A program made the position numbers and the translations under genes. The notes under the pieces were generated by a model. The model saw only the letters and a program-made list of their open reading frames with translations, had not been told where the DNA came from and searched no databases. DNA of 64,000 nucleotides from Thalassospira sp. MCCC 1A01148 (lineage in GTDB: Bacteria; Pseudomonadota; Alphaproteobacteria; Rhodospirillales; Thalassospiraceae), in the NCBI RefSeq assembly GCF_001613795.1, contig NZ_LPVZ01000020.1, positions 868,001-932,000 of the forward strand, written 5' to 3'. Each line of letters opens with the position of its first letter. Position 1 is the first letter of the stretch. Shown piece after piece: positions 1 through 8,834 of the stretch.

Positions 1-291
1 TGTGGCAACCGTGGTTGCATGCTCTTCCTCGCCATTATGCGACGAGCACGCCAGCGCGATGTGCTTGTCTTCAAGGCCAAAGGCATCCGCCGCACCACTT
101 TCAATCAACGGGATCGCAAGAAGCGGCTTGATCGCGGATCGCGGATACATCAGTGCGTCAATATCGCCGCCCGCGTCGATCACGGTGCCATCCGATTTCA
201 TCACCACATACCGGCCACGGTGAAAACTTTCGACCATCGCGCCACGGGTGGCTTCGACAAGGATCGGGTTGGCAGCAGAGGACGATGACAT
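1..291 (-). CDS. L-asparaginase II family protein (5' part only)
   Basis: Only the first 97 codons lie in the window; the gene runs off the left edge. The visible part reads as the N-terminus of the asparaginase II family (PF06089, the Rhizobium etli-type enzymes, distinct from the classical E. coli fold). It shows VEATRGAMVESFHRG, then YPRSAIKPLLAIPLIESG and LACSSHNGEEEH, which match the conserved blocks with the catalytic Ser/Lys region of that family. The expected reaction is L-asparagine to aspartate and ammonia in the cytoplasm. The ATG at 291 has a weak GGAG about 8 nt upstream. It follows the receiver gene on the same strand, but a terminator lies between them, so it is probably a separate transcript. 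The family call is firm; the substrate is inferred. Confidence 0.8.
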   Translation of the reverse strand, partial: MSSSSAANPILVEATRGAMVESFHRGRYVVMKSDGTVIDAGGDIDALMYPRSAIKPLLAIPLIESGAADAFGLEDKHIALACSSHNGEEEHATTVAT

Positions 292-404
292 TGCGGAGTG
301 CTCCGGGACGTGATGGATTTGGTGGCGGACCGGGTATCAACCCAGACCATGCTATGCCCGAAATATGGGAATGATGGCAAGCAAGACCAGCGATTACACA
401 TAGA

Positions 405-431
405 AAAACGCCCTGCCGGGGCAGAGCGTTT
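405..431 (-). terminator. Intrinsic terminator of the receiver-domain gene
   Basis: On the minus strand an 11-bp stem with one mismatch (AACGCTCTGCC pairing with GGCAGGGCGTT) and a tiny CC loop is followed by TTTTTCT. It sits about 30 nt past the stop of the receiver gene at 459. Confidence 0.8.
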
Positions 432-458
432 GTCATCGCAATACGCCGAATGAAGAGC

Positions 459-881
459 TTAACAGGCGCTCATGGAATTGCCGAGAACCCGGTTGAGCTG
501 CTCAAGAACCACTTTCGGGCTGGCATCCTTGCTGATGAAATCAGCGGCACCCAACGCATCCGCCTGCGCGCGGGTATCGGCGTCATAATGGGCGGAGAAA
601 AAGAAAACCGGCACGTTTTGGCTGTTGGGGAAGCGGCGGCGAATCTCGCAAAAGGCTTCAAAGCCGCTCATACCCGGCATTTCAATATCCAGAATAATGG
701 CGTTGGGGCACATGCCTTCAAGCTGATCGATCAGATCATCGGCACAATCAAAGCCGGCCACGTCATATCCGGCCCGGCGCAACACTGTTTCAAGGGCTGC
801 TTTGGCGCTGGGACTGTCGTCGGCGAACGCAACCAGTCCATCAGGACAAAATTGCGGCGGCATGGCGCTGAGCGCATTCAT
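459..881 (-). CDS. Stand-alone response-regulator receiver protein
   Basis: A 140-residue protein that is a single CheY-like receiver domain with no output domain. The hallmark residues are all visible: acidic pair D21/D22 in AFADDSPS, phospho-acceptor D65 in IILDIEMPG, the switch hydroxyl S96 in VFFFSAHYD, and K118 in FISKDAS. It probably relays phosphoryl groups or acts through protein contacts like CheY or DivK-type single-domain regulators. No kinase is adjacent, so its partner is unknown. It is monocistronic by appearance, with its own terminator at 405-431. A short acidic-poor N-terminal lead of about 15 residues precedes the domain. Domain identity is certain; role is unknown. Confidence 0.9.
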   Translation of the reverse strand: MNALSAMPPQFCPDGLVAFADDSPSAKAALETVLRRAGYDVAGFDCADDLIDQLEGMCPNAIILDIEMPGMSGFEAFCEIRRRFPNSQNVPVFFFSAHYDADTRAQADALGAADFISKDASPKVVLEQLNRVLGNSMSAC

Positions 882-1131
882 GGATGGCGATACTCCGAGA
901 TTTGGGACACGCCCAAACTGACAGATGAAAATGTCAAATTGGTTAAACCCGCCAAATTTTTGCCATGCAATGTTCTGCCTTCACCCCGATCTTCCACCCC
1001 TTGCGCGAAAGTATAAGGTGGTTATGACACCAGCATCGTGGCACAGAAATCACGGCCCGACCGATAAAACTCCAATGTTTCCGCCAACATAACGCTACGG
1101 AAACCTGATTTGTCGGGTGGCTTATCCGCCT

Positions 1132-1155
1132 AAATAGGTATTTCCATGCCTATTT
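1132..1155. promoter_or_regulatory. Inverted repeat upstream of the riboswitch
   Basis: AAATAGG (1132-1138) and CCTATTT (1149-1155) form perfect 7-bp arms around a 10-bp centre, about 15 bp before the first conserved riboswitch block. The position fits an operator overlapping the mutA promoter. I cannot name a binding protein. The rest of 882-1131 shows nothing I can support. Confidence 0.35.
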
Positions 1156-1167
1156 ACGGAATTAGGG

Positions 1168-1345
1168 ACAGGTGCTATAAACCGCCATGTCGCGAATGTG
1201 ACCGGAAAACATGATCGGGAATCCGGTGCGGCCCCGCCTTTTGGCGGTGTGGCCAAGCCCGGAACTGCCCCCGCAACTGTAGGTACGAAGCCGTTTTTCG
1301 CGGTTTTGCACGAGTCAGAATACCGATGGTGTTTTCTTGGCATGA
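1168..1345 (+). promoter_or_regulatory. Cobalamin riboswitch in the mutA leader
   Basis: The conserved blocks of the cobalamin aptamer occur in order: GGTGC near 1171, GGGAATCCGGTGCG at 1217-1230, the core CGGAACTGCCCCCGCAACTG from 1260, and the B12 box AGTCAGAATACC at 1313-1324. The outer strands ACCGCCAT (about 1181-1188) and ATGGTG (about 1326-1331) can pair with wobble to close the fold. The aptamer ends about 120 nt before the mutA ATG. I do not see a clean intrinsic terminator in the expression platform, so control may act on translation or through Rho. Finding it before a B12-dependent enzyme, not an uptake, synthesis or B12-independent gene, is unusual. Confidence 0.88.
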
Positions 1346-1468
1346 ATTGGGCCGGGCGGGGTGTACCGGGTACTGGGAATCCGTAGTAGAATAGAATTTG
1401 GCAACTTTCCGCGCCGCGCCCCATATGGAGTCGCATCAAGGCCGGGATGAACCAAGCCGGGAGAAACC

Positions 1469-3517
1469 ATGTCCGACCCGCTTAAGCTCGCATCCGAATT
1501 TCCATCTGCTGATTACGCAAGTTGGCGCAAGCTGGCCGAAGAGGCCCTTAAGGGTGCACCGTTCGAGAAGAAGCTTGTCACCAACACCCTTGATGGGTTT
1601 TCCGTTCAGCCGATCTATACAAATGACGATCAGGATGACGCGACCCGGCTGATCCACGAGGTTCTTAACGCCACGGTCGAGCCGCGTGAAACCGTTACCG
1701 GTTGGGACATCCGTCAGCTTCATACCCATCCCGATCCCAAAGCCACCAATGCCGCGATCCTTGAGGACCTTGAAAATGGGGCCACCTCGATCACGCTAAA
1801 ACTTGATGCCGCCGCCCGCGCCGGGCGCGAAATCAGTTCTGCCGAGGTCGGTGTTGACGGGATTGCCATTCATTGTCTGGCCGATCTTGATGCCGCACTT
1901 GAGGATGTTTACACCAACCTTGCCACCGTCGGACTTGATGGTGGTGCCGCAGGTGTTCCGACTGCGGCCCTGTTGGCCGCGCACATTGCCAATACCGATG
2001 GCGCAGACGAAGCCGCCCCGGCCTTTAACATTGACCCGATTGGAACCCTTGCATCCACCGGCACCCTGCCCTGCGGGGCACAGGAGGCGGTTGATCATGC
2101 GGCAGGCGTCGCGGTTGAGCTGATTGACCTTTTCCCGCTGGCGACTGCGATTTCGGTTAATGGTGCGCCTTACTATAATGCCGGGGCCACCGATGGTCAG
2201 GAACTGGCCTGTTTGCTGGCAAGCGGGGTGACATACTTACGTGCCCTGACCGATGCCGGAATGGCGGTTGATCAGGCTGCGGGTGCAATGGTGTTTAACG
2301 TCGCCATCGGCACGGACTTCTTTGCCGGGATCGCCAAACTGCGTGCGCTTCGCATGATGTGGAGCCGCATTCTTTCGGCATCGGGTGCCGAGGATGCGAC
2401 GATCACGATCAATGCGGTTTCAGCCGAAATGGCACTGACCAAGGTTGATCCATGGGTCAATATGCTGCGCACCACAGTGACAAGCTTTGCCGCCGGTCTG
2501 GGTGGTGCGGACAGTGTGACCTGCCTGCCTTATGATCATCTGATTGGCCTGCCTGATGGCTTTGCGCGACGTATTGCGCGCAACACCCAACTGATCTTGC
2601 AGGAAGAAAGCAACGTCCACCGGGTCATCGATCCGGCTGGTGGTTCGTGGTTTATTGAAAACCTGACCAAGGAACTGGCGAAGGCCGCCTGGTCGAAATT
2701 CCAGTCCCTTGAATCCTCGGGTGGCATTCTAAGCGCCCTTGCCAATGGCAGCCTGAAAACCGAAATCGAGACCGTCTGGAATGCGCGCGAAAAACGCCTG
2801 TCCACCCGTCGTGATCCGCTGACTGGTGTCTCCGAATTCCCCAACATCGCTGAGGCCAAGGTGACGTGCGAAACGCCCGACCTTGACGCGATCGTTGCCG
2901 ATGCCAAGAGCCGCCAGACCAAGTTTGACGGAACGGTCGGCAAAAGCCTTGCTGCCATGATTGAGGCCGCACGCGCAGGCGCCACCATCGGACAGATGTT
3001 TACCGAGCTTTATGGCACCAGTGCCGCGACCCGTATCGGTGCGCTTCCGGCCCATCGCCTATCTGAAAACTATGAGGCACTTCGCAAACGTTCTGAGGTA
3101 CACAAGACAAAGACCGGGTCTTTCCCGCAGGTCTTCCTGGCCAATCTTGGCAAGGTCGCCCAGCACACGGCACGCGCGACATTTGCGCGCAACTTCTTTG
3201 AAGCAGGCGGGATCGAAGCCATCACCAATAACGGCTTTGACACGGCAGATACACTGGCATCCGCCTTCGCAGATAGCGGGGCCAAGATCGCCATAATCTG
3301 TGGATCGGATCCGCAATATGGCGACATGGCAACCGATGTTGCCAAGGCACTCAAGGCAAAGGGGGCCAGCATGGTTTACCTTGCTGGCAATCCGGGCGAT
3401 GCGAGGTCCGATTACGAGGCCGCCGGCATTGACGACTTTGTCTTTGTCGGGGCCGATGTTCTTGGCATTTGTGGTGCCGCACTTGATCACCTTCTTGGCA
3501 AGCAGGGGGAGAAATAA
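1469..3517 (+). CDS. mutA: Methylmalonyl-CoA mutase small (beta) subunit
   Basis: A 682-residue protein of the heterodimeric methylmalonyl-CoA mutase. The N-terminal two thirds is the TIM-barrel substrate domain, with the shared stretches [20 protein letters not shown] and [10 protein letters not shown]. The C-terminal part keeps the fold of a B12-binding domain ([20 protein letters not shown]) but lacks the DxHxxG cobalamin ligand motif found in the large subunit, as expected for the non-catalytic partner. A GGGAGA ribosome-binding site lies 5 nt before the ATG. The stop is two bases before mutB, so the two subunits are made together. With MutB it interconverts methylmalonyl-CoA and succinyl-CoA at the end of propionate, odd-chain and branched amino-acid breakdown. 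Expression is presumably under the upstream cobalamin riboswitch. Confidence 0.93.
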   Translation: MSDPLKLASEFPSADYASWRKLAEEALKGAPFEKKLVTNTLDGFSVQPIYTNDDQDDATRLIHEVLNATVEPRETVTGWDIRQLHTHPDPKATNAAILEDLENGATSITLKLDAAARAGREISSAEVGVDGIAIHCLADLDAALEDVYTNLATVGLDGGAAGVPTAALLAAHIANTDGADEAAPAFNIDPIGTLASTGTLPCGAQEAVDHAAGVAVELIDLFPLATAISVNGAPYYNAGATDGQELACLLASGVTYLRALTDAGMAVDQAAGAMVFNVAIGTDFFAGIAKLRALRMMWSRILSASGAEDATITINAVSAEMALTKVDPWVNMLRTTVTSFAAGLGGADSVTCLPYDHLIGLPDGFARRIARNTQLILQEESNVHRVIDPAGGSWFIENLTKELAKAAWSKFQSLESSGGILSALANGSLKTEIETVWNAREKRLSTRRDPLTGVSEFPNIAEAKVTCETPDLDAIVADAKSRQTKFDGTVGKSLAAMIEAARAGATIGQMFTELYGTSAATRIGALPAHRLSENYEALRKRSEVHKTKTGSFPQVFLANLGKVAQHTARATFARNFFEAGGIEAITNNGFDTADTLASAFADSGAKIAIICGSDPQYGDMATDVAKALKAKGASMVYLAGNPGDARSDYEAAGIDDFVFVGADVLGICGAALDHLLGKQGEK

Positions 3518-3519
3518 CC

Positions 3520-5673
3520 ATGACCCGCATTCCTGATTTCTCCGACCTTCCGCTGTTTGATGGCGCATCCGCCGGTGCAAAGGACCCGTTTGAAAGCACG
3601 CCCTGGACCACGCCAGAAGGCATTGATGTCAAATCATCCTATGGGCCCAAGGATCTGGACGGTATTGATCACCTGAACACCATGCCGGGCATGCCGCCGT
3701 TTTTGCGCGGCCCCTATCCCACCATGTATGTGCAGCGTCCCTGGACGATCCGCCAGTATGCCGGTTTCTCCACGGCCGAGGAATCCAACGCGTTCTATCG
3801 CCGTAACCTTGCCGCCGGGCAAAAAGGGCTTTCGATTGCCTTCGATCTGGCGACCCACCGTGGCTATGACAGTGATCATCCGCGCGTCGCAGGTGATGTC
3901 GGCATGGCCGGTGTTGCGATTGACAGCATCTATGACATGCGCACCCTTTTTGATGGCATCCCGCTTGATCAGATGTCGGTTTCCATGACCATGAATGGTG
4001 CGGTTCTGCCGGTCATGGCGCTTTATATTGCGGCCGCCGAAGAACAGGGCGTTGCGCACGAACAGCTTTCTGGCACCATTCAGAACGATATTCTGAAAGA
4101 GTTCATGGTGCGCAACACCTATATCTATCCGCCGAAACCATCGATGCGCATCATTTCGGACATCTTTGCCTTTACCTCGCAAAACATGCCGAAATTCAAC
4201 TCGATCTCGATTTCCGGCTATCACATGCAGGAAGCCGGTGCGACGGCTGATCTCGAACTCGCCTATACGCTGGCCGATGGCATCGAATATGCCCGCGCCG
4301 GTCAGGCGGCGGGTCTTCCGATTGATAAATTCGCGCCGCGCCTGTCGTTCTTCTGGGCGATTGGCATGAACTTCTTCATGGAAATCGCCAAGATGCGCGC
4401 GGCCCGCATGATCTGGGCAAAGCTGATCAAACAGTTCGATCCGCAGAACCCCAAGTCGCTGTCGCTGCGTACCCACAGCCAGACATCGGGTTGGTCTTTG
4501 ACCGCCCAGGACGTATTTAACAACGTTATCCGCACCTGTGTTGAGGCGATGGCCTCCACCCAAGGCCATACACAGTCGCTGCATACCAATGCACTGGACG
4601 AAGCATTGGCCCTGCCGACCGATTTCTCGGCCCGGATTGCGCGAAACACCCAGCTGTTCCTGCAACAGGAAAGCGGCACCACCAACGTTATCGATCCGTG
4701 GGGTGGTTCGTACTATGTCGAACGTCTGACCCGCGATCTGGCGGAAAAGGCATGGGCCCATATCGCCGAGGTCGAAGAACAGGGCGGCATGGCCAAGGCG
4801 ATTGAAGCCGGCATTCCGAAAATGCGCATCGAAGAAGCAGCGGCCCGCACCCAGGCCCGCATTGATAGCGGCCGTCAAACATTGGTCGGTGTGAACAAAT
4901 ACCGCGTCACCGATGATCGCCCGGTTGATGTGCTTCAGGTCGATAACGCCGAAGTCCGCCGCCAGCAGATCGCAAAACTTGAACGCCTGCGGGCCGAACG
5001 TGACAACGCAGCAGTTGAAAGTGCCCTGACCGCGCTGACCAATGCCGCCGATGCTGGCAATGGCAACCTGCTTGAACTGGCTGTCGAAGCCGCACGTGCG
5101 AAATGCACCGTGGGCGAGATTTCCGATGCGCTTGAAAAGGTCTATGGCCGTCATCAGGCGGTGATCCGATCCATCTCCGGCGTTTATAAAACCGAGGTCG
5201 GCGCTGATAACGAGGCACTGGCCAAGGTTGATCGCCTGATCACGGAATTTGAGGCCAATGAAGGCCGCCGTCCACGTATCCTGATCGCGAAAATGGGTCA
5301 GGATGGTCATGACCGGGGTCAGAAGGTGATCGCGACTGCCTTTGCCGATCTTGGATTTGATGTCGATATCGGCCCGTTGTTCCAGACACCGGAAGAAGCC
5401 GCCAAACAGGCAGTTGAAAACGATGTTCATATCGTTGGGGCAAGTTCGCTTGCCGCCGGTCACCTGACCCTTGTGCCGCAACTTCGGGCCGAACTCGACA
5501 AGCTTGGCCGTGAAGACATTATGATTGTTGCCGGGGGTGTGATCCCGCCGCAGGACTTCGACAAACTGTTCGAAGCCGGGGCCGAGGCGATCTTCCCGCC
5601 CGGAACGGTCATTGCCGAAGCGGCTGGCGACCTGCTAGAAAAGCTTAATCAGTCTGGTGAGGAAGCGGCCTGA
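3520..5673 (+). CDS. mutB: Methylmalonyl-CoA mutase large (catalytic) subunit
   Basis: A 717-residue catalytic subunit binding adenosylcobalamin. The N-terminal barrel shows the family stretches [20 protein letters not shown] and [17 protein letters not shown]. The C-terminal B12 domain has the cobalamin-coordinating motif DGHDRG at about residues 595-600, followed by SSLAAGHL and VAGGVIP, the standard DxHxxG...SxL...GG signature. Length is typical of bacterial large subunits. The ATG is preceded by GGGGGAG and lies 2 nt after the mutA stop (TAACCATG), giving tight coupling. MeaB follows about 70 nt downstream and protects this enzyme. A 615-residue antisense frame on the other strand is a codon-bias shadow. 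Confidence 0.96.
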   Translation: MTRIPDFSDLPLFDGASAGAKDPFESTPWTTPEGIDVKSSYGPKDLDGIDHLNTMPGMPPFLRGPYPTMYVQRPWTIRQYAGFSTAEESNAFYRRNLAAGQKGLSIAFDLATHRGYDSDHPRVAGDVGMAGVAIDSIYDMRTLFDGIPLDQMSVSMTMNGAVLPVMALYIAAAEEQGVAHEQLSGTIQNDILKEFMVRNTYIYPPKPSMRIISDIFAFTSQNMPKFNSISISGYHMQEAGATADLELAYTLADGIEYARAGQAAGLPIDKFAPRLSFFWAIGMNFFMEIAKMRAARMIWAKLIKQFDPQNPKSLSLRTHSQTSGWSLTAQDVFNNVIRTCVEAMASTQGHTQSLHTNALDEALALPTDFSARIARNTQLFLQQESGTTNVIDPWGGSYYVERLTRDLAEKAWAHIAEVEEQGGMAKAIEAGIPKMRIEEAAARTQARIDSGRQTLVGVNKYRVTDDRPVDVLQVDNAEVRRQQIAKLERLRAERDNAAVESALTALTNAADAGNGNLLELAVEAARAKCTVGEISDALEKVYGRHQAVIRSISGVYKTEVGADNEALAKVDRLITEFEANEGRRPRILIAKMGQDGHDRGQKVIATAFADLGFDVDIGPLFQTPEEAAKQAVENDVHIVGASSLAAGHLTLVPQLRAELDKLGREDIMIVAGGVIPPQDFDKLFEAGAEAIFPPGTVIAEAAGDLLEKLNQSGEEAA

Positions 5674-5742
5674 TCGCTGCTTCCTTCCCACCCGACGTAA
5701 CGCTTTGCTGGCGTGAAACGCGCCAAATTCAAGGAACGCTTG

Positions 5743-6798
5743 GTGAAAGAAACACTGCGCACCATACCTGCAGGCTCGGGCGGCACGATCAGCCCGCGCA
5801 AGGCCGTGCGCAGACGTGTGCTTTCGACCGATGAAATCGTCGAAGGGGTTCTGGCAGGCGACCGCACCATTCTGTCACGCGCGATCACGCTGGTTGAAAG
5901 CCGCAACCCCAAACACTTTGAGCAGGCCCAAGCCGTTCTGGCCAAACTCATGCCCGATACCGGCGGATCACAGCGCATCGGCATTACCGGCGTTCCCGGT
6001 GTCGGCAAGTCGACCTTTATCGAGGCCTTTGGCAAGAATCTGACCAAGGCGGGTAAAAAGGTTGCCGTGCTTGCCGTTGATCCGACAAGTGCGCGTTCGG
6101 GCGGGTCCATTCTGGGTGACAAAACCCGGATGAACGAGCTTTCGATTGATCCCAATGCCTATATCCGCCCGTCGCCCAGCAGTGGCTATTTGGGCGGGGT
6201 CAATCGCATGACGCGCGAAACCATCCTTCTGTGCGAGGCCGCCGGGTTTGATGTGGTTCTGGTCGAAACCGTCGGGGCCGGGCAAAGCGAAACGATGGTC
6301 GCGCAAATGACCGACTTCTTCCTGGTTCTGATGTTGCCCGGTGCGGGCGACGAGCTTCAGGGCATCAAGAAGGGTGTGCTTGAAATTGCCGATCTGATTG
6401 CGGTCAACAAGGCCGATGCCGATCCGGCCAAGGCGCGCGAGGCCAAACGTGAATATTCCTCAGCTTTGCGGATCATGCAACCCAGCAGCAAGCATTGGCG
6501 CCCGCAATCGGTGATGGTTTCAGCGCTCATCAATGACGGGCTTGATAACATCTGGGATCTGATCAATCAGCACCGCGCAGTGATGGAAAAAGAAGGCGAG
6601 TTCACCGCCAAGCGCGCCCGCCAGCAACATGACTGGATGTGGACGATGCTGCGCGACCGGTTGCTTGAAACCTTTACCGCGCGTGATGATGTTGCAAGCC
6701 GACTTCAGGCGCTTGAGGCCGATGTTTTATCGGGCACCACCAACCCGACTGCTGCGGTCGAGGAATTGCTGGGCCTGATCAAGACGGTTGCGAAATAG
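5743..6798 (+). CDS. meaB: MeaB/ArgK-type GTPase, methylmalonyl-CoA mutase chaperone
   Basis: A P-loop GTPase of the MeaB family (about 351 residues from the start chosen). Visible motifs are the P-loop GVPGVGKSTF, the Mg-binding VDPTSARSGGSILGDKTRM region, VETVGAGQSE, and the guanine-specificity NKAD. MeaB proteins gate cofactor loading and protect methylmalonyl-CoA mutase from inactivation during turnover, which fits its place straight after mutAB. I prefer the GTG at 5743 because AAGGAA sits 6 nt upstream. The frame stays open to a GTG at 5713, which has no ribosome-binding site and only adds ten basic residues. Confidence 0.93.
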   Translation: MKETLRTIPAGSGGTISPRKAVRRRVLSTDEIVEGVLAGDRTILSRAITLVESRNPKHFEQAQAVLAKLMPDTGGSQRIGITGVPGVGKSTFIEAFGKNLTKAGKKVAVLAVDPTSARSGGSILGDKTRMNELSIDPNAYIRPSPSSGYLGGVNRMTRETILLCEAAGFDVVLVETVGAGQSETMVAQMTDFFLVLMLPGAGDELQGIKKGVLEIADLIAVNKADADPAKAREAKREYSSALRIMQPSSKHWRPQSVMVSALINDGLDNIWDLINQHRAVMEKEGEFTAKRARQQHDWMWTMLRDRLLETFTARDDVASRLQALEADVLSGTTNPTAAVEELLGLIKTVAK

Positions 6799-6807
6799 GC
6801 AAACAAA

Positions 6808-6830
6808 AGGCCGCACAAAATGCGCGGCCT
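6808..6830 (-). terminator. Terminator between meaB and the small gene facing it
   Basis: AGGCCGC (6808-6814) pairs with GCGGCCT (6824-6830). On the minus strand the stem is followed by TTTTGTTTG, so it best serves the small minus-strand gene ending at 6856. The same hairpin may also slow transcripts leaving meaB. Confidence 0.7.
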
Positions 6831-6855
6831 CTAAAACCATTTAGCTGTGGCTGGC

Positions 6856-7008
6856 TTACTTGGTTTCTGCTGCCTTGAGCTTTTCTTTCAGGACTTTAAG
6901 CTTCTCGACGGCATCATTGATCTCCTGATCAAGATGCTTGAGGCCTTCGCGCTTTTCGGTCGGCACAGATTCGAGCTCATCGAGGGCTTTCTCTACGATA
7001 TAAAGCAT
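6856..7008 (-). CDS. Small charged coiled-coil protein (50 aa)
   Basis: A 50-residue protein starting MLYIVEKALDELESV and ending in a strongly heptad-like Lys/Glu/Leu helix (AVEKLKVLKEKLKAAE). The ATG at 7008 is preceded by a near-ideal AAGGAGG with 8-nt spacing, and a terminator follows the stop, so I take it as a real gene despite its size. The first 15 residues resemble the neighbouring 49-residue protein (MLDIFESALDEVEAV), marking a tandem paralogous pair. No family recognised. It could be a small oligomeric regulator or inhibitor that works through helix pairing, but nothing in the sequence fixes a function. Confidence 0.75.
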   Translation of the reverse strand: MLYIVEKALDELESVPTEKREGLKHLDQEINDAVEKLKVLKEKLKAAETK

Positions 7009-7152
7009 CCTGCGATCCTCCTTGTTTTGATATCGGCGACGTCATTTGCGTGGATAGGCCACCGCAGACGTCCACGCTGGTTAACATAGCACCAAGCATG
7101 GACCAACCGATGTGTAATTTCAAAGACATGGATCAAGAATGATCCGAAAGCA

Positions 7153-7302
7153 TCAACCGGCTGTCTGTTCAAGACGTTCCTGAAGGACCCGGATGCTTTC
7201 GGAAGTTGATTGCAAAACCTGTTCAAGGCCGGAGAGTGTTTCACGGGCTTCGCGCGAGACCGCTTCGACTTCATCAAGCGCGCTTTCAAAGATATCGAGC
7301 AT
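7153..7302 (-). CDS. Small coiled-coil protein (49 aa), paralogue of the downstream gene
   Basis: A 49-residue acidic protein beginning MLDIFESALDEVEAV, with a helical body containing SGLEQVL, SESIRVL and QERLEQ at near-heptad spacing. The ATG at 7302 has AAAGGG about 8 nt upstream. It is oriented like the 50-residue paralogue 145 nt downstream and shares its MLxIxExALDExExV start, so the pair probably arose by tandem duplication and is co-transcribed. I recognise no family. The conserved N-terminus with a diverged tail suggests a shared partner contact at the N-terminus. Confidence 0.65.
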   Translation of the reverse strand: MLDIFESALDEVEAVSREARETLSGLEQVLQSTSESIRVLQERLEQTAG

Positions 7303-7507
7303 GAATGTGCCCTTTCATTGTTGTTTTTGATGGTTCAAAGCTAGCCGCCAAATTCGCTGAAACCGTGTCAGCAATGCGCTATTTCTGCCGCATTCCGATG
7401 TGAGAACGCGCAGGACGGCAAGGCTGATCTGTGATTTTTCACCGGCAGGTTTGGGTCAATTGTGGTAAAAGCCGCCCACTGATTTTCTGAAACCGGAATT
7501 GATCGCG

Positions 7508-8506
7508 ATGACGCACTTGGTGCTTGCACCGATGGAAGGACTTGTTGACTGGCGCGTTCGGCAATTGCTGAGCGCTGCCGGCGGGTTCGACCTGTGCGTT
7601 ACCGAGTTTATCCGGGTGTCGCAGAACCTGTTTCCGCCCCACGTGTTTCATCGCTATTGCCCGGAACTCTTGAACGGCGGCAAGACGCTTTCGGGGGTGC
7701 CGGTTCTGGTTCAGCTGATGGGGCATGACCCGGAACTGATGGGCGAAAATGCGGTTGTCGCGGTAGAGCTTGGCGCGCCCGGGATTGATATCAATTTCGG
7801 TTGCCCGTCCAAAACCGTGAACAAGCGCGAAGCAGGTGCGTCGCTGCTGAAATGCCCGGAAAATCTGTATGAAATTGTCTCGGCTGTACGGCATGCGGTG
7901 CCGGATCATATCCCGGTCAGCGCCAAGGTCCGGCTTGGGTATTCCGACAAGGAGATGTTCCTTGATATCGCACGTGCGGTCGAAGCCGGTGGCGCGCAGC
8001 ACCTGACCGTGCATGCGCGCACCAAGATGGAAGGTTACAAACCGCCGGCACATTGGGAATATCTTGCGCGCATTCGTGAAGCCATTTCAATTGGCATGAC
8101 CGGCAATGGCGAAATCTGGGATGTGACGGATTATCAGAAATGCCGTGACATTTCAGGCTGTGACAGCTTTATGCTGGGCCGTGGGGCAATCGCCGCCCCC
8201 GATCTGGCCACCCGCATCAAGGCGTTTGAAAACGGCGCACGTGTGCCGCGCGAAAGCTGGGCCGATGTTCTGTCCATGTTACTCGCCTATTGTGATCTTA
8301 TGGCGTCAGATGGCGCGTCGGAAAACCATCAGGCCGGGCGTATCAAACAGTGGATGGCGTTGATCCGAAAAAGCCACCCGCAAGGCGAAACCTGCTTTGA
8401 CGAGATCAAGCGCATCCGGTCAATTGATGAGCTGTGCGCCAAGCTTCGCCACGACATGGCCTTGCCGGAAAATCGACGGACAAACGACCTTATGGCTGCG
8501 GAATAG
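7508..8506 (+). CDS. dusC: tRNA-dihydrouridine synthase, DusC-like
   Basis: A 332-residue flavoprotein of the Dus family, which reduces specific uridines in tRNA D-loops. It has the N-terminal FMN-barrel start LAPMEGLVDWRVR, the catalytic cysteine block INFGCPSKTVNKREAGASLL, VSAKVRLGY, the HARTKMEGYKPPAHW phosphate/tRNA region, GNGEIWD and LGRGAIAAPDL. The C-terminal recognition domain starts near residue 250. Overall pattern and length are closest to DusC (U16) rather than DusA or DusB. I use the ATG at 7508; the frame opens with TTG three codons earlier, but family members begin just before LAPMEG. It is a single gene ending at a strong shared terminator. Confidence 0.85.
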   Translation: MTHLVLAPMEGLVDWRVRQLLSAAGGFDLCVTEFIRVSQNLFPPHVFHRYCPELLNGGKTLSGVPVLVQLMGHDPELMGENAVVAVELGAPGIDINFGCPSKTVNKREAGASLLKCPENLYEIVSAVRHAVPDHIPVSAKVRLGYSDKEMFLDIARAVEAGGAQHLTVHARTKMEGYKPPAHWEYLARIREAISIGMTGNGEIWDVTDYQKCRDISGCDSFMLGRGAIAAPDLATRIKAFENGARVPRESWADVLSMLLAYCDLMASDGASENHQAGRIKQWMALIRKSHPQGETCFDEIKRIRSIDELCAKLRHDMALPENRRTNDLMAAE

Positions 8507-8538
8507 CCGGGAATTTCCGAAATAAACACAAAAACAGA

Positions 8539-8568
8539 ACGGGCGGCCAGTGTGGCCGCCCGTTTTTA
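8539..8568. terminator. Strong bidirectional terminator between dusC and the giant RTX gene
   Basis: ACGGGCGGCCA (8539-8549) and TGGCCGCCCGT (8553-8563) form a perfect 11-bp stem with a 3-nt loop, followed by TTTTTA on the plus strand. On the minus strand, T-rich sequence (TCTGTTTTTG) also follows. It separates two convergent genes and ends both. Confidence 0.9.
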
Positions 8569-8592
8569 TTCGATCAACTCTTTGGGCCCTGA

Positions 8593-8834
8593 TCAAGTAC
8601 CAAAGCCAAAGTCATCAGCATCCAGATCATCCGGATCATCAACACCCATCAGGGTGACAGATGCATCATTGCCAAGTTCGATGACGACATTGCCGTCGGT
8701 ATCGACATGCATGTCATTTTTGATCTGGTTGAAGTTGTTGTAGCTCCATTCAGACAGATCAATGATGTCTTCGCCCGGCGTGAAGTCGGTAATGATGTCA
8801 TGACCATCGGTTTTACCGATCTGGAACGTATCCC
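8593..8834 (-). other. C-terminal secretion module of the giant (copy 12)
   Basis: The last ~80 residues follow the pattern DTFQI..DGHDIITDFTPGEDIIDLSEW...DGNVVIELGNDASVTLMGVDDPDDLDADDF. This is the serralysin/RTX-type end with the ITDFxxGxDxIDLS strand pair, the usual place of a type I secretion signal. It is the only copy at a free C-terminus. Confidence 0.8.

Noticed and set aside
1346..1468. Intrinsic terminator as the riboswitch expression platform
   Set aside because: GC-rich stretches such as GCCGGGCGGGG are present but I find no stem followed by a T-run, so I do not claim a terminator.
3634..5481. A 615-codon minus-strand frame inside mutB
   Set aside because: It is wholly antisense to a textbook mutB, with no recognisable domain. 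The composition (many H, R, G, F) is typical of a shadow frame in high-GC DNA.
5713..5742. Upstream GTG start for meaB
   Set aside because: No ribosome-binding site precedes it, whereas AAGGAA sits 6 nt before the GTG at 5743.
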